This document shows positions 21,507-32,509 of a stretch of DNA of 33,922 bases, piece by piece. The first letter of the stretch is position 1; every line of letters begins with the position of its first letter. Source of the stretch: Cochliopodium minus (taxonomy: Eukaryota > Discosea > Himatismenida > Cochliopodiidae); contig JAMYWO010000089.1 in NCBI GenBank assembly GCA_024220525.1, positions 7,499 through 41,420 of the forward strand, written 5' to 3'. The notes below the pieces were generated by a model. It saw nothing but the letters and a program-made list of their open reading frames with translations, searched no databases and was not told the origin of the DNA. Position numbers and translations under genes: made by a program.

Positions 21507-23486
21507 ATGGGAAACAGTAATAATAAAAAGATTCCAACAAAAATAAATGAAGAAGATGAATTAGAATGTTGGAAAATATATGATAAATTTTGTTTGAATG
21601 AAAAAGAAATTGAGAAATATGAAGATAAAACTGATATTTCTGAAGTAGTAAAGAAATCGATCGAATTTTCTGAAATTATAACAAATTTAGAAGAAGTTAT
21701 CACATACCTCATTGAGAATGGAGAATTCGTCGAAAATAATGAAATAATCGCCCAATTTTTATTCCAAAACTCAAAGTTATACAACACAGAAAAATTAAGG
21801 AAATATATTTTCCAATCTTCAAAATCCTTAATTTTGCAAGAATTCATCAAATTGTTAGATACAAGAGACAAAGATATAATTCTTTGCTTGAGAGGTGAAT
21901 TATTTAAAATAAAATTAAAAAATTAATTAATTAAATTAAATTAATTTTTATTTTATTTGAATTCAGATCTTGTGATGAAGGTACGAAACATTTTTTTTTT
22001 TTCCTATTTTTATAAAGTTCAAAAATGAAAATAGGTGGGAAGTTTGCCAGGAGAATCACAAAGCATAGACAGAATGGTGGAATTCATTTCTCAAAATTAT
22101 TTTGAAACAAACAAAAACACACTGGGATTTCCTTTCAAAAAAGCAGATTCTGTTTACATGCTGGTTTTCTCCCTTGTAAAAAAAATGAAAAAAAATTTTT
22201 TAGTTTTTTTTTTGAAACCATAAAAATTATCTTTAAATTTTCAATTTTTAAAAATAAATATTTTTTAATCTTATTTATTTTAATTTAAAAATCTTACTTT
22301 TAAAAAATTTTAAATATTTTCATTCTCTTTTAAATATTTGTATTCCTTTTTGTAGTTTTTGAATTCTTTTTTAAAATTTATTCTTTTGATATGTTTTAGA
22401 TCATGCTTAACACAGATATGAATCACCATGCAGTACAAAACAAAATGAATTTTGTTACTTGGAAAAAACTTCTTGCAAAATCTGTAAAAATAAATAATAA
22501 AAAATAATTAAATAATTAAATAATAAGTAAATATTAAAAAATAATAAAATAAAATTTAAAAAACAATTACATTATTTTTATAATGAAATTTATTAACTCC
22601 AAATATTATCTACAAATTCATAAAATTCTAAAAAAATTTTAAATATTTTATTAAAAGAATGATGGGGAGGATTTTGATGAAAAAATGTTGTACGATTATT
22701 ACATGAAAATATTGGTAGATCCTTTGTTCGCAAACTTTGATCAAAAACAAATGAACTTTGATTTTCCAAACAAAAAATTTGTTTCTGGTAAAAAATTACA
22801 ACATAAAATAATAATCAAAAAAAAAAATTAAAAATCCCAAAAAAATAAGAATAAAGTTAAATGTATTTTTTTTTTTTACAAAAAAAGGAGGGTTTTTATT
22901 TACAGAAGAACTGAAATATGAAGAACAAATACAATGGATAAAAGGTTTCAATTTCGAAGATGAAAGGATAAGTGCGGAAGAAATAGTGATGAACTGGTTT
23001 CTCATTTCAGATGATCTCATTTACTTTTCTCCTTACCTTCCCTTCCGTTCTTCCAACAAGAAAATGATTCCCATCACTCAATTAGAAGGCTTTGTCATTT
23101 CAAGATGCGAAAAAGAACAGCAAATTTTGCCAAATGTCAACAAAAAACTTTTTTTTGTTGAGTTTAAAAAATTCTTTTTTAATAATGAGGAAAAAAAGAA
23201 AACAAACAATTTTTTGTCCAACTTTAAAATTGGATTTTTCAGTGAGAAAGAAAGAAATCATTGTGCTCGTATTTGCAGTCAAATCAACTTAAGGAGAAAT
23301 TTTGGTTTGGAAAATGTTTTGTTTCCTGTTTACGCTTTACCTTCCTCTCTAAAAAAAGATTCTTCTTTTTATTGCTGTATTTTAAAGAAATTTGGTCTTC
23401 CAAGAATATTGATCAGACTCATCATTTCAAATTACATTTTTGCTTTCATTGAGATTGATTGGTTCAAATTTTATCCTCAAAATTAA
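21507..23486 (+). CDS. Sec7-domain Arf guanine nucleotide exchange factor with PH-like tail
   Basis: Six exons, 21507-21894, 21967-21980, 22035-22175, 22400-22483, 22658-22787 and 22906-23486, give 445 residues. The Sec7 domain runs from about residue 30 to 250. It shows the glutamic-finger segment SLPGESQSIDRMVEFIS, then KADSVYMLVFSLIMLNTDMN and NKMNFVTWKKLLAKSNDGED, in the expected order. The finger Glu that displaces Mg and phosphate is present in PGE, so the domain should be active on Arf-family GTPases. The C-terminal part (about 290-400; SAEEIVMNWFLISDDLIYFS, FFSEKERNHCARICSQ) looks like a PH domain, as in cytohesins. The N-terminus MGNSNNKK could be myristoylated at Gly2, though residue 6 is not the preferred Ser/Thr. 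The second exon is 14 nt. Confidence 0.92.
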
Positions 23487-23537
23487 AAACAAAATTAAAA
23501 AATAAACATTTTAAATAAATAAATAAAACAAAATTTT

Positions 23538-24133
23538 TTAATTAAACAGTCTTTTTAAGTATAAGTTATCTCCAAATAATGTCGATACAACGTAATACCA
23601 AACTACTAGTGTTATTCCACCGTTAAAGTATGCCAAAGGCCACAATGCCAAAGCATGTCTTCCACTCAAAATATGCATTGGGTTTAGGTTGTAGTACAAA
23701 AACAAAGCAAAGAAGATAATATTCTTTTTGGAAATTATTATTTAAAAAAAAAATCAAAAAAATAATATTTTATCATTCACCTTAAAAAAATATTTTCCAT
23801 ATTCATTAATTGAAGTTGAATTTTCTTCATCTGTTAGGATAAAAATGTTATTCTTTGATCAATTTGAAGGGTAAAATATTTTTATTTTTTTTTTTTACTA
23901 AGTTCTTCAATTTTATTTTCCAATTCAGTTATTTCTCTTTGTATTTTGAGATATTTATCAATATGATTGGTTGTATTAAAAGGTGCTGCTTTTTTATTTA
24001 ATTCTCTGATTTGATATTTCAATTCTATTTGTTTCTTTGATGTAAATTGGGTCCAAATCTGTTCCAATTTGTTCTTTAAAGATATATTCAAGATAAATAT
24101 CACAGTAATCACTAAAATTTTCAACAAATCCAT
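23538..24133 (-). CDS. GET1: GET1/WRB tail-anchored protein insertion receptor subunit
   Basis: Three minus-strand exons, 24133-23899, 23830-23781 and 23723-23538, give 156 residues, near the family size. The order is as in Get1/WRB (CHD5 family). There is an N-terminal transmembrane helix (LLKILVITVIFILNISL). A cytosolic helical hairpin rich in Lys, Glu and Gln follows (LKYQIRELNKKAAPFN, LKIQREITELENKIEEL). Two C-terminal membrane helices follow, containing FFALFLYYNLNPMHILSG and GGITLVVWYYVVSTLFG. The protein docks the GET3/TRC40 ATPase at the ER so that tail-anchored proteins can be inserted. The stop lies 51 bp from the stop of the Sec7 gene and the start only 50 bp from the start of FOXRED1. 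Confidence 0.87.
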
Positions 24134-24183
24134 TTTTTTTTTTTCCCAATTCTTTCAAAACTTTAAAAATAAAAAAAATAAAA
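24134..24183. promoter_or_regulatory. 50-bp divergent promoter interval
   Basis: Only 50 bp separate the ATG of GET1 (minus, 24133) from the ATG of FOXRED1 (plus, 24184). The interval is mostly A and T runs with one CAATTC-like element near 24147. Either transcripts overlap, with initiation inside the neighbour's coding exon, or both leaders are extremely short. Confidence 0.45.
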
Positions 24184-26763
24184 ATGAAGATATTTTCAAA
24201 ACATCCAACAAAAAAATCATTATTCAACAGATCATCAAAGAGATTTGTATCAACAAAAACCTATGATGTTGTAATAATAGGTCAAAACTACTCAATTGAA
24301 TCCAAAAAAAAAAAAATTATTTTTATATTTTCCGACGTCTTTGAATAGGTGGAGCAATATCAGGTAATTAATTATCCAATTAAAGTGAAATAAAAGATTT
24401 CCATTAATCTCTTCGTTGAAAAAGGATCTTCTTGTGCTCACTTTTTATCAAAGAAAAATAAAAATCTGAAAATAGCAGTGATAGAAAAGGATCCAACCTA
24501 TCAAAGTTGTTCAACAACAAGGTGTGAATACAAAAAAATTTGATAAAAATATTGAAAAATAATTTTTTAGATCAGCAGGTAAAGAAATAGAAAAAGAAAT
24601 TTCTAAAAATTAAAAAAAATATAAAAAAAAAATAAAGGATCCATTAGATTTCAATTTTCTACAAAAGAAAATATTCAAATGTCACTTTATTCAGCAAATT
24701 TCCTGAAGAACATAAACGAACATTTAAAAATAAGAAAGGAAGAAGAAAGAGTGGATGTCTCGTTTCACGAAAAAGGATATCTTTTCCTCTCTTCCACTGA
24801 AGAAGGAAACGAAACTCTCAAAAGAAATTATGAATTACAAACCAAACAAGGAGCTCACGCAAAACTACTTGATCCTTCCCAACTTTCCCTCACCTTTCCT
24901 TTTTTAAATACTGATGGTTTTTATTTATTTTTTTTATTTTTTTTATTTTTTTTATTTATTAATTTTTATATTATTTCTTATTTTATTTTGAAAAAAAAAG
25001 GGTTAAAAGGAGGATCATATGGTTTAAAGGGTATTGTATCAAATACAATAAAATTAAATAATATTTTTTTGTAAAAAAAACAAATAGATGAAGGTATTCT
25101 TATCTAAAATTTTATTATTTTTTTTTTTTGTAATTTAATTTAAATTCAATTTTTTTTTTAATTTTATATTCAATAATTTTATTTCTTTTTACTCTTATTA
25201 TTAATTTTTATTTTATTTACATTAAATTATTTTTTTAATATTTTTATCATTTAAAAGGGTGGTTTGATCCATATTTCTTTTTACAGGCGTTTAAAAAGAA
25301 GAATGTGGAGAATGGGGTGGAGTACATACAGGATAATTTCGAGTCTTTCCGTTTCAATGACAAAAAAAATAAAATTCATCAAGTCGTATTAACTAATAGC
25401 ACCCTCAACACCAGCCATGTTGTTAATTGTTCTGGTAAAAAAATTCAAAAACAAAAAATAAAAAATAAAAAATAAATAATTAAAAATAAAAAATAAAAAA
25501 TAAAAATAAATAAAAAATTAAAAAATTTGAAATAAAAAATAATAAAAAATAAAATAAAATCAATTTAGGATGTGAAACACAGAAAATATATAGGGAATTG
25601 TTGAAATTTGATGAGAAGAACGAGTTGATTAAAAAAGAGATTCTCCCCATTTCTCCGAAAAGAAGGTACATTTTCCTCTTCAAAATTCCCAAAGATGAAA
25701 AAACAGAATCTTTATTCAAAAACTGTCCTCTTGTAATTGATCCCACTGGTTTATTTCTTTCTTTAAATACATTTTTTATTTTTTTGATTTTTTTTAATTT
25801 TTTTTTTATTTTTTTTTATTTTTTTTTATTTTTTTTATTTTTTTTTATTTTTTTTAATTTTTTTTATTTTTTTTTATTTTTTTATTTTTCTAATTAATAA
25901 ATTTTTTTTATTTATAGGAGTTTATTTTAGACCTGAAGGTTCGAATTTCATTTGTGGTGTGTAATTTCATTTGTTAAAAGTTTTTTTGTTTTTTGTTTTT
26001 TATTTTTTTATTTTTTTATTAATTTATAGATTTTAAATTTTGAAATGTTTTATTTTTGAATTATTTTTATTTATTTTTTCCTATTTTATTCTTTTTTTTT
26101 GATGATTTCTCAGATCACCTCCAGAAAATAAAGATCCAGATTTCCCAATCAATGACTACACTGTGGATCACAATGTTTTTGAGGAACAAATTTGGCCTAT
26201 TCTTGCTCAAAGAGTTCCTTTGTTTGAATCTTTAAAATTACAAAGTGGTAAATTTTGAAAAACTACATATCATTAAAAATCCTATTATTTAATTTTCTTT
26301 TTTATAATTTTTACATTTTTTTTTATACTATATTTTAATCTTAATTTATTTTTATTTTATAATTTTATTATTTATTTTTATATTTTGATATAGCTTGGGC
26401 AGGATTTTATGATATGAATTTATTCGATCAAAATGCAATCATCGGACCTTATCCTCACATATCCAATTTTTATTTTGGTGGGAATGGTTTATCAGGTAAA
26501 CTTCTTCGAATGTATTTTTATTATTTTTAAAATTTCAACTAAAAATAGGGCATGGACTTCAACATGCACCAGCAATAGGAAATGCTATTTCAGAATTGAT
26601 TTTAGATGGGAAAGTAAACCAAATTTTCTTTTTATTTTTTTAATTAGAATTCTTTTTTAATTCTTTTTTTTTACTCTGATAGTATTCAACAGTAGATCTT
26701 AGGACTTTCTCATTCCAAAGAGTGAACGAAAATAAGCCGATCATTGAACTGAATGTTGTTTAG
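24184..26763 (+). CDS. FOXRED1: FOXRED1-like mitochondrial FAD-dependent oxidoreductase
   Basis: Fourteen exons give 437 residues: 24184-24280, 24349-24363, 24425-24521, 24571-24578, 24638-24916, 25001-25030, 25088-25093, 25258-25434, 25569-25748, 25918-25960, 26114-26247, 26394-26495, 26549-26613 and 26683-26763. The first 25 residues are basic, Ser-rich and free of acids, like a mitochondrial presequence. Then comes the dinucleotide-binding strand TYDVVIIGGGAISGSS. The family-specific blocks are kept: EKDPTYQSCSTTRSAGSIRF, KENIQMSLYSANFL, DEGWFDPYFFLQAF, GVYFRPEGSNF, and the C-terminal SAWAGFYDMNLFDQNAIIGP and LSGHGLQHAPAIGNAISELI. Human FOXRED1 is needed for complex I assembly, so the inferred role is in mitochondria. 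A generic DAO-family amine oxidase is the alternative, but the C-terminal blocks are closest to FOXRED1. Exons of 15, 8 and 6 nt are required to restore conserved motifs. Confidence 0.9.
25775..25890. repeat. (T7-9 A)n intron tract
   Basis: T runs of seven to nine bases spaced by single A bases fill the FOXRED1 intron between 25749 and 25917. Confidence 0.8.
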
Positions 26764-28292
26764 ATAAACATTTTCTTCCAAATAAAATAAATCTTTTTTT
26801 TGACAAAATCAATTATTTCAATCTTTTTGAAGATCATCACAGATTCCAAATCTCCCTAAAGGATCTTTGTATATTTCTCATTTGAAAACTAATGCAATTC
26901 CTTTTTGAAGCAAATAAAGTGATATCAATTTTTAATTTATTTAAAAAAAAAATGATCGAGAATTTGAATCAATCAACAATGATGATAATATGTCAAATTG
27001 TATCTTAATTTGAGTATTTATCCTTGGTTTCTGTTCAATTAAGTTTTGAAGATTCTAACAAGAGGAATTAGAAATTCTCTTCCAATTTTTTATTTTAAAT
27101 ATCTTTCATTATTGTTTTTTTTATTTTAAATAAATCATCGTATATCTGCTCCACATGAAATTAATTTGATTGTTGGATCATTTCATTCCAATTATCCATA
27201 TAAATTGAATCCAAATGAAAAGAAATCTATAAATAATAGAGAATATAATATAATAATATCTTCATATTTTTTAGAAAGGACATTTTTATTTTTTTTATGG
27301 TGTCAAAAAAATAACTTTTGATAAAATATTTAAAAAAAAAAATGTTCTCAAATATTGGTAGCTTCATTTTAAAATTATCCCAAACCACTTTTTTTTTAAA
27401 AAAAATGAATACCAAATAATCAAAACAAATAATGATTTTCAGCAATCTTTATCAGAAAAAGACTATTTAAAAACTTTATTTTGGTACAATCAAGAAATTA
27501 TAGTATATCATTAATTCTCTTTTCTGATTATTTTTTTTTAATTTAGGTTTTGGATAAAAAAATAAATTTTTCTTACTGACAAGATTAATTGAACACTTTG
27601 ATAATGCATCTACAAGAAATTATAAAGTGTACAAAAGAATTAATCACAAGGACTGGAATTTTGGACTATCATAAGGATATTAAGCAAAAGTGGAAAATTA
27701 TATAAATTTTTATTTTGGTACACCAAATTTTTTTTTTTTTCTTTGTTCATAAATTTTTTTTGTTATATATTTTAATTAGCAAGAATAAACAATAGAAAAA
27801 CAAATAACAAACAATATACCTAGATCTGAAATCAAGAAAGTGATATAATTCTATTAGGTAAAAATTTATTAATAAAACATCTATCATAAAATAGGAAACA
27901 GATAATATTTATAAGACAAAATAGATCTCAAAAATTAATATATCTCAATAATACATTACAAAATATACAATATATTTAAATTATTAAACTTTAATCTTAA
28001 ATATCAGATATTGCCATATAGAAGGATGTCGCAAAAAAATAAAAAAAGAAGATGGAGTTCAAAGAATATCTTCCTTTTTGCAAATATATGAAATCAAAAA
28101 AAATAATAAATAATAAATAATTAATTAGCAAAAAAAAGAGAACAAAAAAAAATAATAATAAAAAAAAAAAACTAAAATCTAAAAAAAAGAATGGTATTTA
28201 AATTCAAATATAAGAAATACAATATTAAAATAGCCTTATAATGATGCAGCAAACAAATTTAATTTCATTTTTTTGAAAAAAAAATACTTTAG
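26764..28292. other. 1.5-kb region with no confident gene
   Basis: Mostly A/T-rich sequence after FOXRED1. Two short stretches look more like coding than their surroundings: 27424-27513 reads NDFQQSLSEKDYLKTLFWYN in one plus frame, and 27571-27666 reads TRLIEHFDNAS and KVYKRINHKDWNFGLS. I could not join them to each other or to the exon at 28293 with consistent phases. They may be exons of the downstream gene, remnants, or chance. No RNA gene or mobile element recognised. Confidence 0.45.
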
Positions 28293-29384
28293 GGAAATCA
28301 ATATTCAGGTGAATTTAACGAACTCGATCTAACTGATATAGAAGGAATTACAACTTTGCTCGAGAGATTCAGAGAGGAGAACTTCGAAAAAAAGAAAAAA
28401 GGAGGGAAGCAGATGAATCTGTGGGGAGATATTCGCGAAAAACATCGCCTCTTTCCAGATTATGTGAAATCCTTAATTCATTTCTTCAGACACCAAACCA
28501 TCCAAAACAGCATCTGCATCATATTCTACATCTTTGTTATAGAATGCACCTTTTTGAATCAACTAATGAAAGAAAATTACATTAAGAACGGCAGATCAAA
28601 AAGGAAAGGTACCAAAAAAGGAACTAAGATGTCAGAGGAAAGGACTAATATGTTCACCCATGCATATCATTATTTCAGAACCCCAGAGGAGATTTTGAGC
28701 TACCACAAAGGAGCGATAGGGGACGAGAATATCGATAAAATGCTATTAAATTACCAGAAAAAAGAACCAAAGTGCCAGGTATACTACTTGAAGGCTTTGA
28801 ATGTCTCACTACCACAACCCAACCCACAACCCCAACATCCTTACAATCTTTTGTCTCAAAAAAGCATCAGGTTTGACTTTTGTGCTGATTCCGAAACCTC
28901 TACTCAGGGAAAACCATTCATTTCCACTGATGAGTTTATTCCCAAAAATGGAAACAACATCAACCAAATTTATCAAGGAAACTCAGAATCCATTTCCAAC
29001 AACACAAACAACACCAACGAATATGCTAATGTCCCACCAATTGATTCCATCCCTCATCAATTTAATTTCGGCTATCTGAATCCATTCAATCAAGAACCCA
29101 ATTCCAACAAAAGAAAGTACGAATCTACCATTTCTTTTTCAGAAAAAGAAGATTCCAAATCTTTTGACTATCCCAAATCAGATTATCAATTCTTTGACAA
29201 TCCTTTACTCCCTCCTTCTCCCAAATCAGATTATCAATTCTTTGACAATCCTTCTCCCGAATCTGATCCTTTTCTCCAACCTCCCGAATCTGATAGTCAA
29301 TTTGTCGATCCTTTACCTGATAATCAATTCTCTGGAAAACGAGATACTGAACCAAATGAATTCGATAATTTTTTTTTATTTTAA
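28293..29384 (+). CDS. Hypothetical Asn/Pro/Ser-rich protein, at least 363 aa (5' end unresolved)
   Basis: A long open frame starts right after a good acceptor (ctttag at 28287-28292) and runs to TAA at 29384. An in-frame stop overlaps that acceptor and the first in-frame ATG is only at 28414, so an upstream exon is likely. The first 120 residues are basic and helical (LFPDYVKSLIHFFRHQ, then a hydrophobic stretch, then GRSKRKGTKKGTKMSEERTN). From residue 160 onward the chain is disordered and rich in Pro, Asn, Ser and Gln. It includes two copies of KSDYQFFDNP and weaker relatives such as ESDSQFVDP. That layout, a compact basic part and a long Asn-rich tail, is common in amoeboid transcription or signalling regulators, but I do not recognise a DNA-binding fold. 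It is more GC-rich than its flanks, which supports coding. Confidence 0.6.
   Translation, partial: GNQYSGEFNELDLTDIEGITTLLERFREENFEKKKKGGKQMNLWGDIREKHRLFPDYVKSLIHFFRHQTIQNSICIIFYIFVIECTFLNQLMKENYIKNGRSKRKGTKKGTKMSEERTNMFTHAYHYFRTPEEILSYHKGAIGDENIDKMLLNYQKKEPKCQVYYLKALNVSLPQPNPQPQHPYNLLSQKSIRFDFCADSETSTQGKPFISTDEFIPKNGNNINQIYQGNSESISNNTNNTNEYANVPPIDSIPHQFNFGYLNPFNQEPNSNKRKYESTISFSEKEDSKSFDYPKSDYQFFDNPLLPPSPKSDYQFFDNPSPESDPFLQPPESDSQFVDPLPDNQFSGKRDTEPNEFDNFFLF
29171..29251. repeat. Two 33-bp direct repeats within a coding region
   Basis: Near-identical copies at 29171-29203 and 29219-29251 encode the PKSDYQFFDNP motif twice. They are separated by 15 bp, and degenerate copies follow to about 29330. 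Confidence 0.85.
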
Positions 29385-29701
29385 CTGCTTGAACAAGAAG
29401 AGACGGAATCAAACAATTTCTTTGCGATTCTTCCTTCAAATGGGAATCTTGATTTTTTTTTTGAAAAACTTAATTTTATTTCAAATTAAAATTCATTTTA
29501 TTTTTTAGTTCTTATATCTTTTTGAAGAATCTTATCCAAAAATATTTCACTCCTCAATAAAGTATTTAGATGTAAACTGTTCAAAAAAACATCCTCACAT
29601 TGTTCCAATTATTCAAAAATCAGCATTTCATCGTTATTGTCTTGGGCTCACAATTTTCGTTCAAATTTAATCATTTAAATCAAAAAAATAAAAAAAAAGA
29701 G
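29385..29701. other. Spacer without recognised gene
   Basis: 317 bp between the stop of the Asn/Pro-rich protein and the UNC-93-like start. A frame continues upstream of 29702, but there is no ATG in it, and the conserved transporter sequence begins only after MKENKGDVGN. Promoter elements may lie here; none can be named. Confidence 0.5.
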
Positions 29702-32201
29702 ATGAAAGAAAATAAAGGAGATGTTGGAAATGTTATTGTGATAGGATTGACATTTTTCTTGTTATATACTGTAAACAGAATTTTATCTTTTGAAATGGGA
29801 ATAAATAAATTAATATATTTGAATGATACTATACTAATTTCCAATCAAAAAATGAATATATTAAAATATTCTTTCATTTGGCAATTGGAAATAAGATATA
29901 ATCTGTAATTGTTCACAATAGGAAAATAATATATATTTGAACACAATTAAAAGGGAAGAATAAATAAAATCTGATCAATTATTCAAATAAACAAAATTAA
30001 TTTCCGCATTGATCCTTCCAAACACTTTTTTAAACGGAATTAATCATTTTCTTTTTTTTAAATAAAAAGTCCTACAACACAATGCAAAACTTTCAAACCT
30101 CATTCACAAAAACATTGGGATTCTGGTCATTATCAACAGTATACATGGCATTGACAGTGACAACCTTATTTTCTTCAGCGATAGTACAAAAAATAGGAGA
30201 AAAAGTAAGTTTGTTTGTTGGAGGAATCTCCATCATTCTTTACATGTGTGCCAACATCCACGTTATCCCTTGGGTTCTTATTGTAGCTTCTGTAGTCATT
30301 GGTGTTGGTGCTGCAATCATTTGGTAAAACCATTTTTCAATCAATCAAAAAAAATCAAAAAAAAATTAATTTCAAAAATTAAAAATATATTAATTAAAAT
30401 AAATTTTGAAATAAATAATTACTAATTTTTTTTATTAAAAATAAATTAATTCAAAATAAATATATTAATTAAAATAAAAATTTTGTTTTTCATAGGACTG
30501 CACAAGGTTAAACCAACAAACTATTTATAATACCTTTTTTTTTAATTTAAAAATAAAAAAAAAATGAAAAACTGTTTTAGGATCATTGGTCGCAAAAAGT
30601 TCAACTAAAGAAACAATCGTAAATTTTTTTTTTCTATTTTTCTTTTAAATTTTTTCATTTCATCCAAATTTTTAAGTTTTTATTTTTAATTTATTATTTT
30701 TAATTTTTTTTTTTAATTTTTTTTAATTATTTTTTTTTTATTCAAAAATTATTTTAATAGGGAAGGAACAATGGGATATTTTTTGGGCTTTTCATGATAA
30801 ACTATGTTTTGGGAAGTCTCATGGCCCAATTCATCGTGAACAAGCTTCATAATGGAGAATTCATTTTGAAATTAGTTTTAACAGGTAATTCATCAACATA
30901 AATTGTTTTATTTATTTTTAATTTAAATTGTTTTTTTTTTTTTTTTTATAAAAAAATTTTTTTATTATTTTTTTTTATTTTTTTTTTTTTTTATTTATTT
31001 TTTTATTTTGAGAAAAGGATTGGCAGTGGTGTCTGTGATTTTGTTTGTTTTTGTGAAACAGAAAAACGAGACTTCTTTCGAATCAGATGATTTAGAACAT
31101 GATGATCAACATACCCCTTCTCATGAAAAAACATGTAAAATATTTTATAAAAATAAAAATAAAATAAAATAAAATAAAATAAAATAAAATAAAACAAAAT
31201 AAAATAAAATAAAATATAATATAATTAAAAAAATAAAATAAAATTAAAATTTTTATGAAAATAGCAAAGGGAATAGATATCACAGAAACAGTAAGAATGT
31301 TCAAGGAGGTGCCAATACTGTGTACATTGCCAATAGTTCTTTATTCTGGTATTTCCGCTTCTTTTTTTTATGGAGTTTATCCCGCCTACATGGGAACTGA
31401 GTGGATTGGTTATGGTAACAATAAAAAATTTTGATATTTAATTTTTAATTATTTATTTTCAATTTTTATTTTTTTTTATTTGAATATTTCAAGCAATGAC
31501 TTGTTTTGGTGTTGCAGAGACTGTTGGTAAAAAGATTTTCTCTCATTAAAATTTATTCTTATTGTTAAAAAAATAAATAAATGTGAAAAGGTTCACTCAT
31601 TTTTGGTAGATTATCAGATGTTGTCGGAAGGTATAATTTTTTTAATGATAATCGTGAAAAAATAAATAAAAATAAAATATGAATTAATTTTTCATTAATT
31701 TTCATTCATAAATTATTTTTTATTTTTTTTATTTATTATTATTTTAGAACACCAGTTTTTATCATTTCAGTTATTTTGGCTAGTGGAGGATACATTAGTG
31801 CGTATTTTAGTGGTCCAGAAAGAATTTATTTATACTTCATCACTGTTTCTTGTTTGGGTCTTTCTGACAGTGGTTTTAACACACAAGTCTACAGTTTGTT
31901 GGGTGCTTTATATCCCAACCAAACTCAATCTGCCTTTGCTTATTTTAAATTAGTAAAACTTATTTTAATTACAATTTTTATAATTGACATTTTTTATTTT
32001 TAAATAATTTTTTTAAATATTTTTTAATATTTTTAGATTCAATCAATTTCTTCTGCTGCTGCTTTTTTCTACAACCCTTTCATTCATATTTTATACGTTT
32101 CCATTCTTATTAATGCTTCAATGTTGTACTTGGGTTTACTATTGTGGTTGATTCTCCACTTGTGTGTTATGAGAAAAGATTATCTTAAAATCAATGATTA
32201 A
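29702..32201 (+). CDS. UNC-93-like major facilitator superfamily membrane protein
   Basis: Eleven exons give 401 residues: 29702-29770, 30070-30323, 30496-30506, 30581-30618, 30761-30884, 31018-31134, 31265-31414, 31494-31526, 31591-31630, 31748-31952 and 32037-32201. The sequence follows the UNC-93/MFS pattern. TM1 (NVIVIGLTFFLLYT) is followed by SYNTMQNFQTSF and LGFWSLSTVYMALT. The first domain ends WTAQGSLVAKSSTKETIGR, then NNGIFFGLFMINYVLGSLM. An acidic/His-rich cytosolic loop (SFESDDLEHDDQHTPSHEKT) separates the halves. The second half has GSLIFGRLSDVVGRTPVF, the MFS motif-A equivalent, and GLSDSGFNTQVYSLLGALY, a hallmark of UNC-93-like proteins. In animals relatives regulate ion channels or chaperone membrane receptors; substrate here is unknown. 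The third exon is 11 nt. An AATAAA overlaps the stop region at 32200. Confidence 0.92.
31141..31230. repeat. (AAAAT)n pentamer tract in an intron
   Basis: About fifteen AAAAT pentamers with minor variation in the intron between exons 6 and 7 of the UNC-93-like gene. Here the A-rich strand is the sense strand, unlike most intron tracts in the window. Confidence 0.85.
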
Positions 32202-32509
32202 ATAAAGTTATATTTTTTATTATCTTTCTTTTTGGTTACGAATAAATTTTTCTTTTCTTTTTGGTAATGAATGATATCAAATTGAGAAATAAAATCTTAA
32301 TGATTTCCGAAAAGAGATTTGTATTTTCTTCATCTCACTTCTTCACATGAACTAAATATCTTCCTTGGATAGATACAACTGCTAGCTAATTAGATACTAG
32401 GGTTGTACATCCAAGAGTTGATTGTTGACTAATTTTAAAGAAAAACAAATCCAAAAAAAAAATTTTCAAAAATTTTGTATTTGTCAATAATAAATTTAAC
32501 AAAATCTTT
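32202..32509. other. Convergent 3' spacer
   Basis: 308 bp between the UNC-93-like stop and the LSM11-like stop on the opposite strand. It should hold both polyadenylation sites: AATAAA occurs on the plus strand at 32200 and again near 32288. No gene seen. Confidence 0.5.

Noticed and set aside
21440-21871. 143-codon minus-strand frame over the Sec7 gene start
   Set aside because: Antisense shadow; the plus strand joins precisely to a canonical Sec7 domain.
27227-27445. 72-codon minus-strand frame in the large spacer
   Set aside because: Phe/Ile/Lys-rich with no motif; consistent with chance in A/T-rich DNA.
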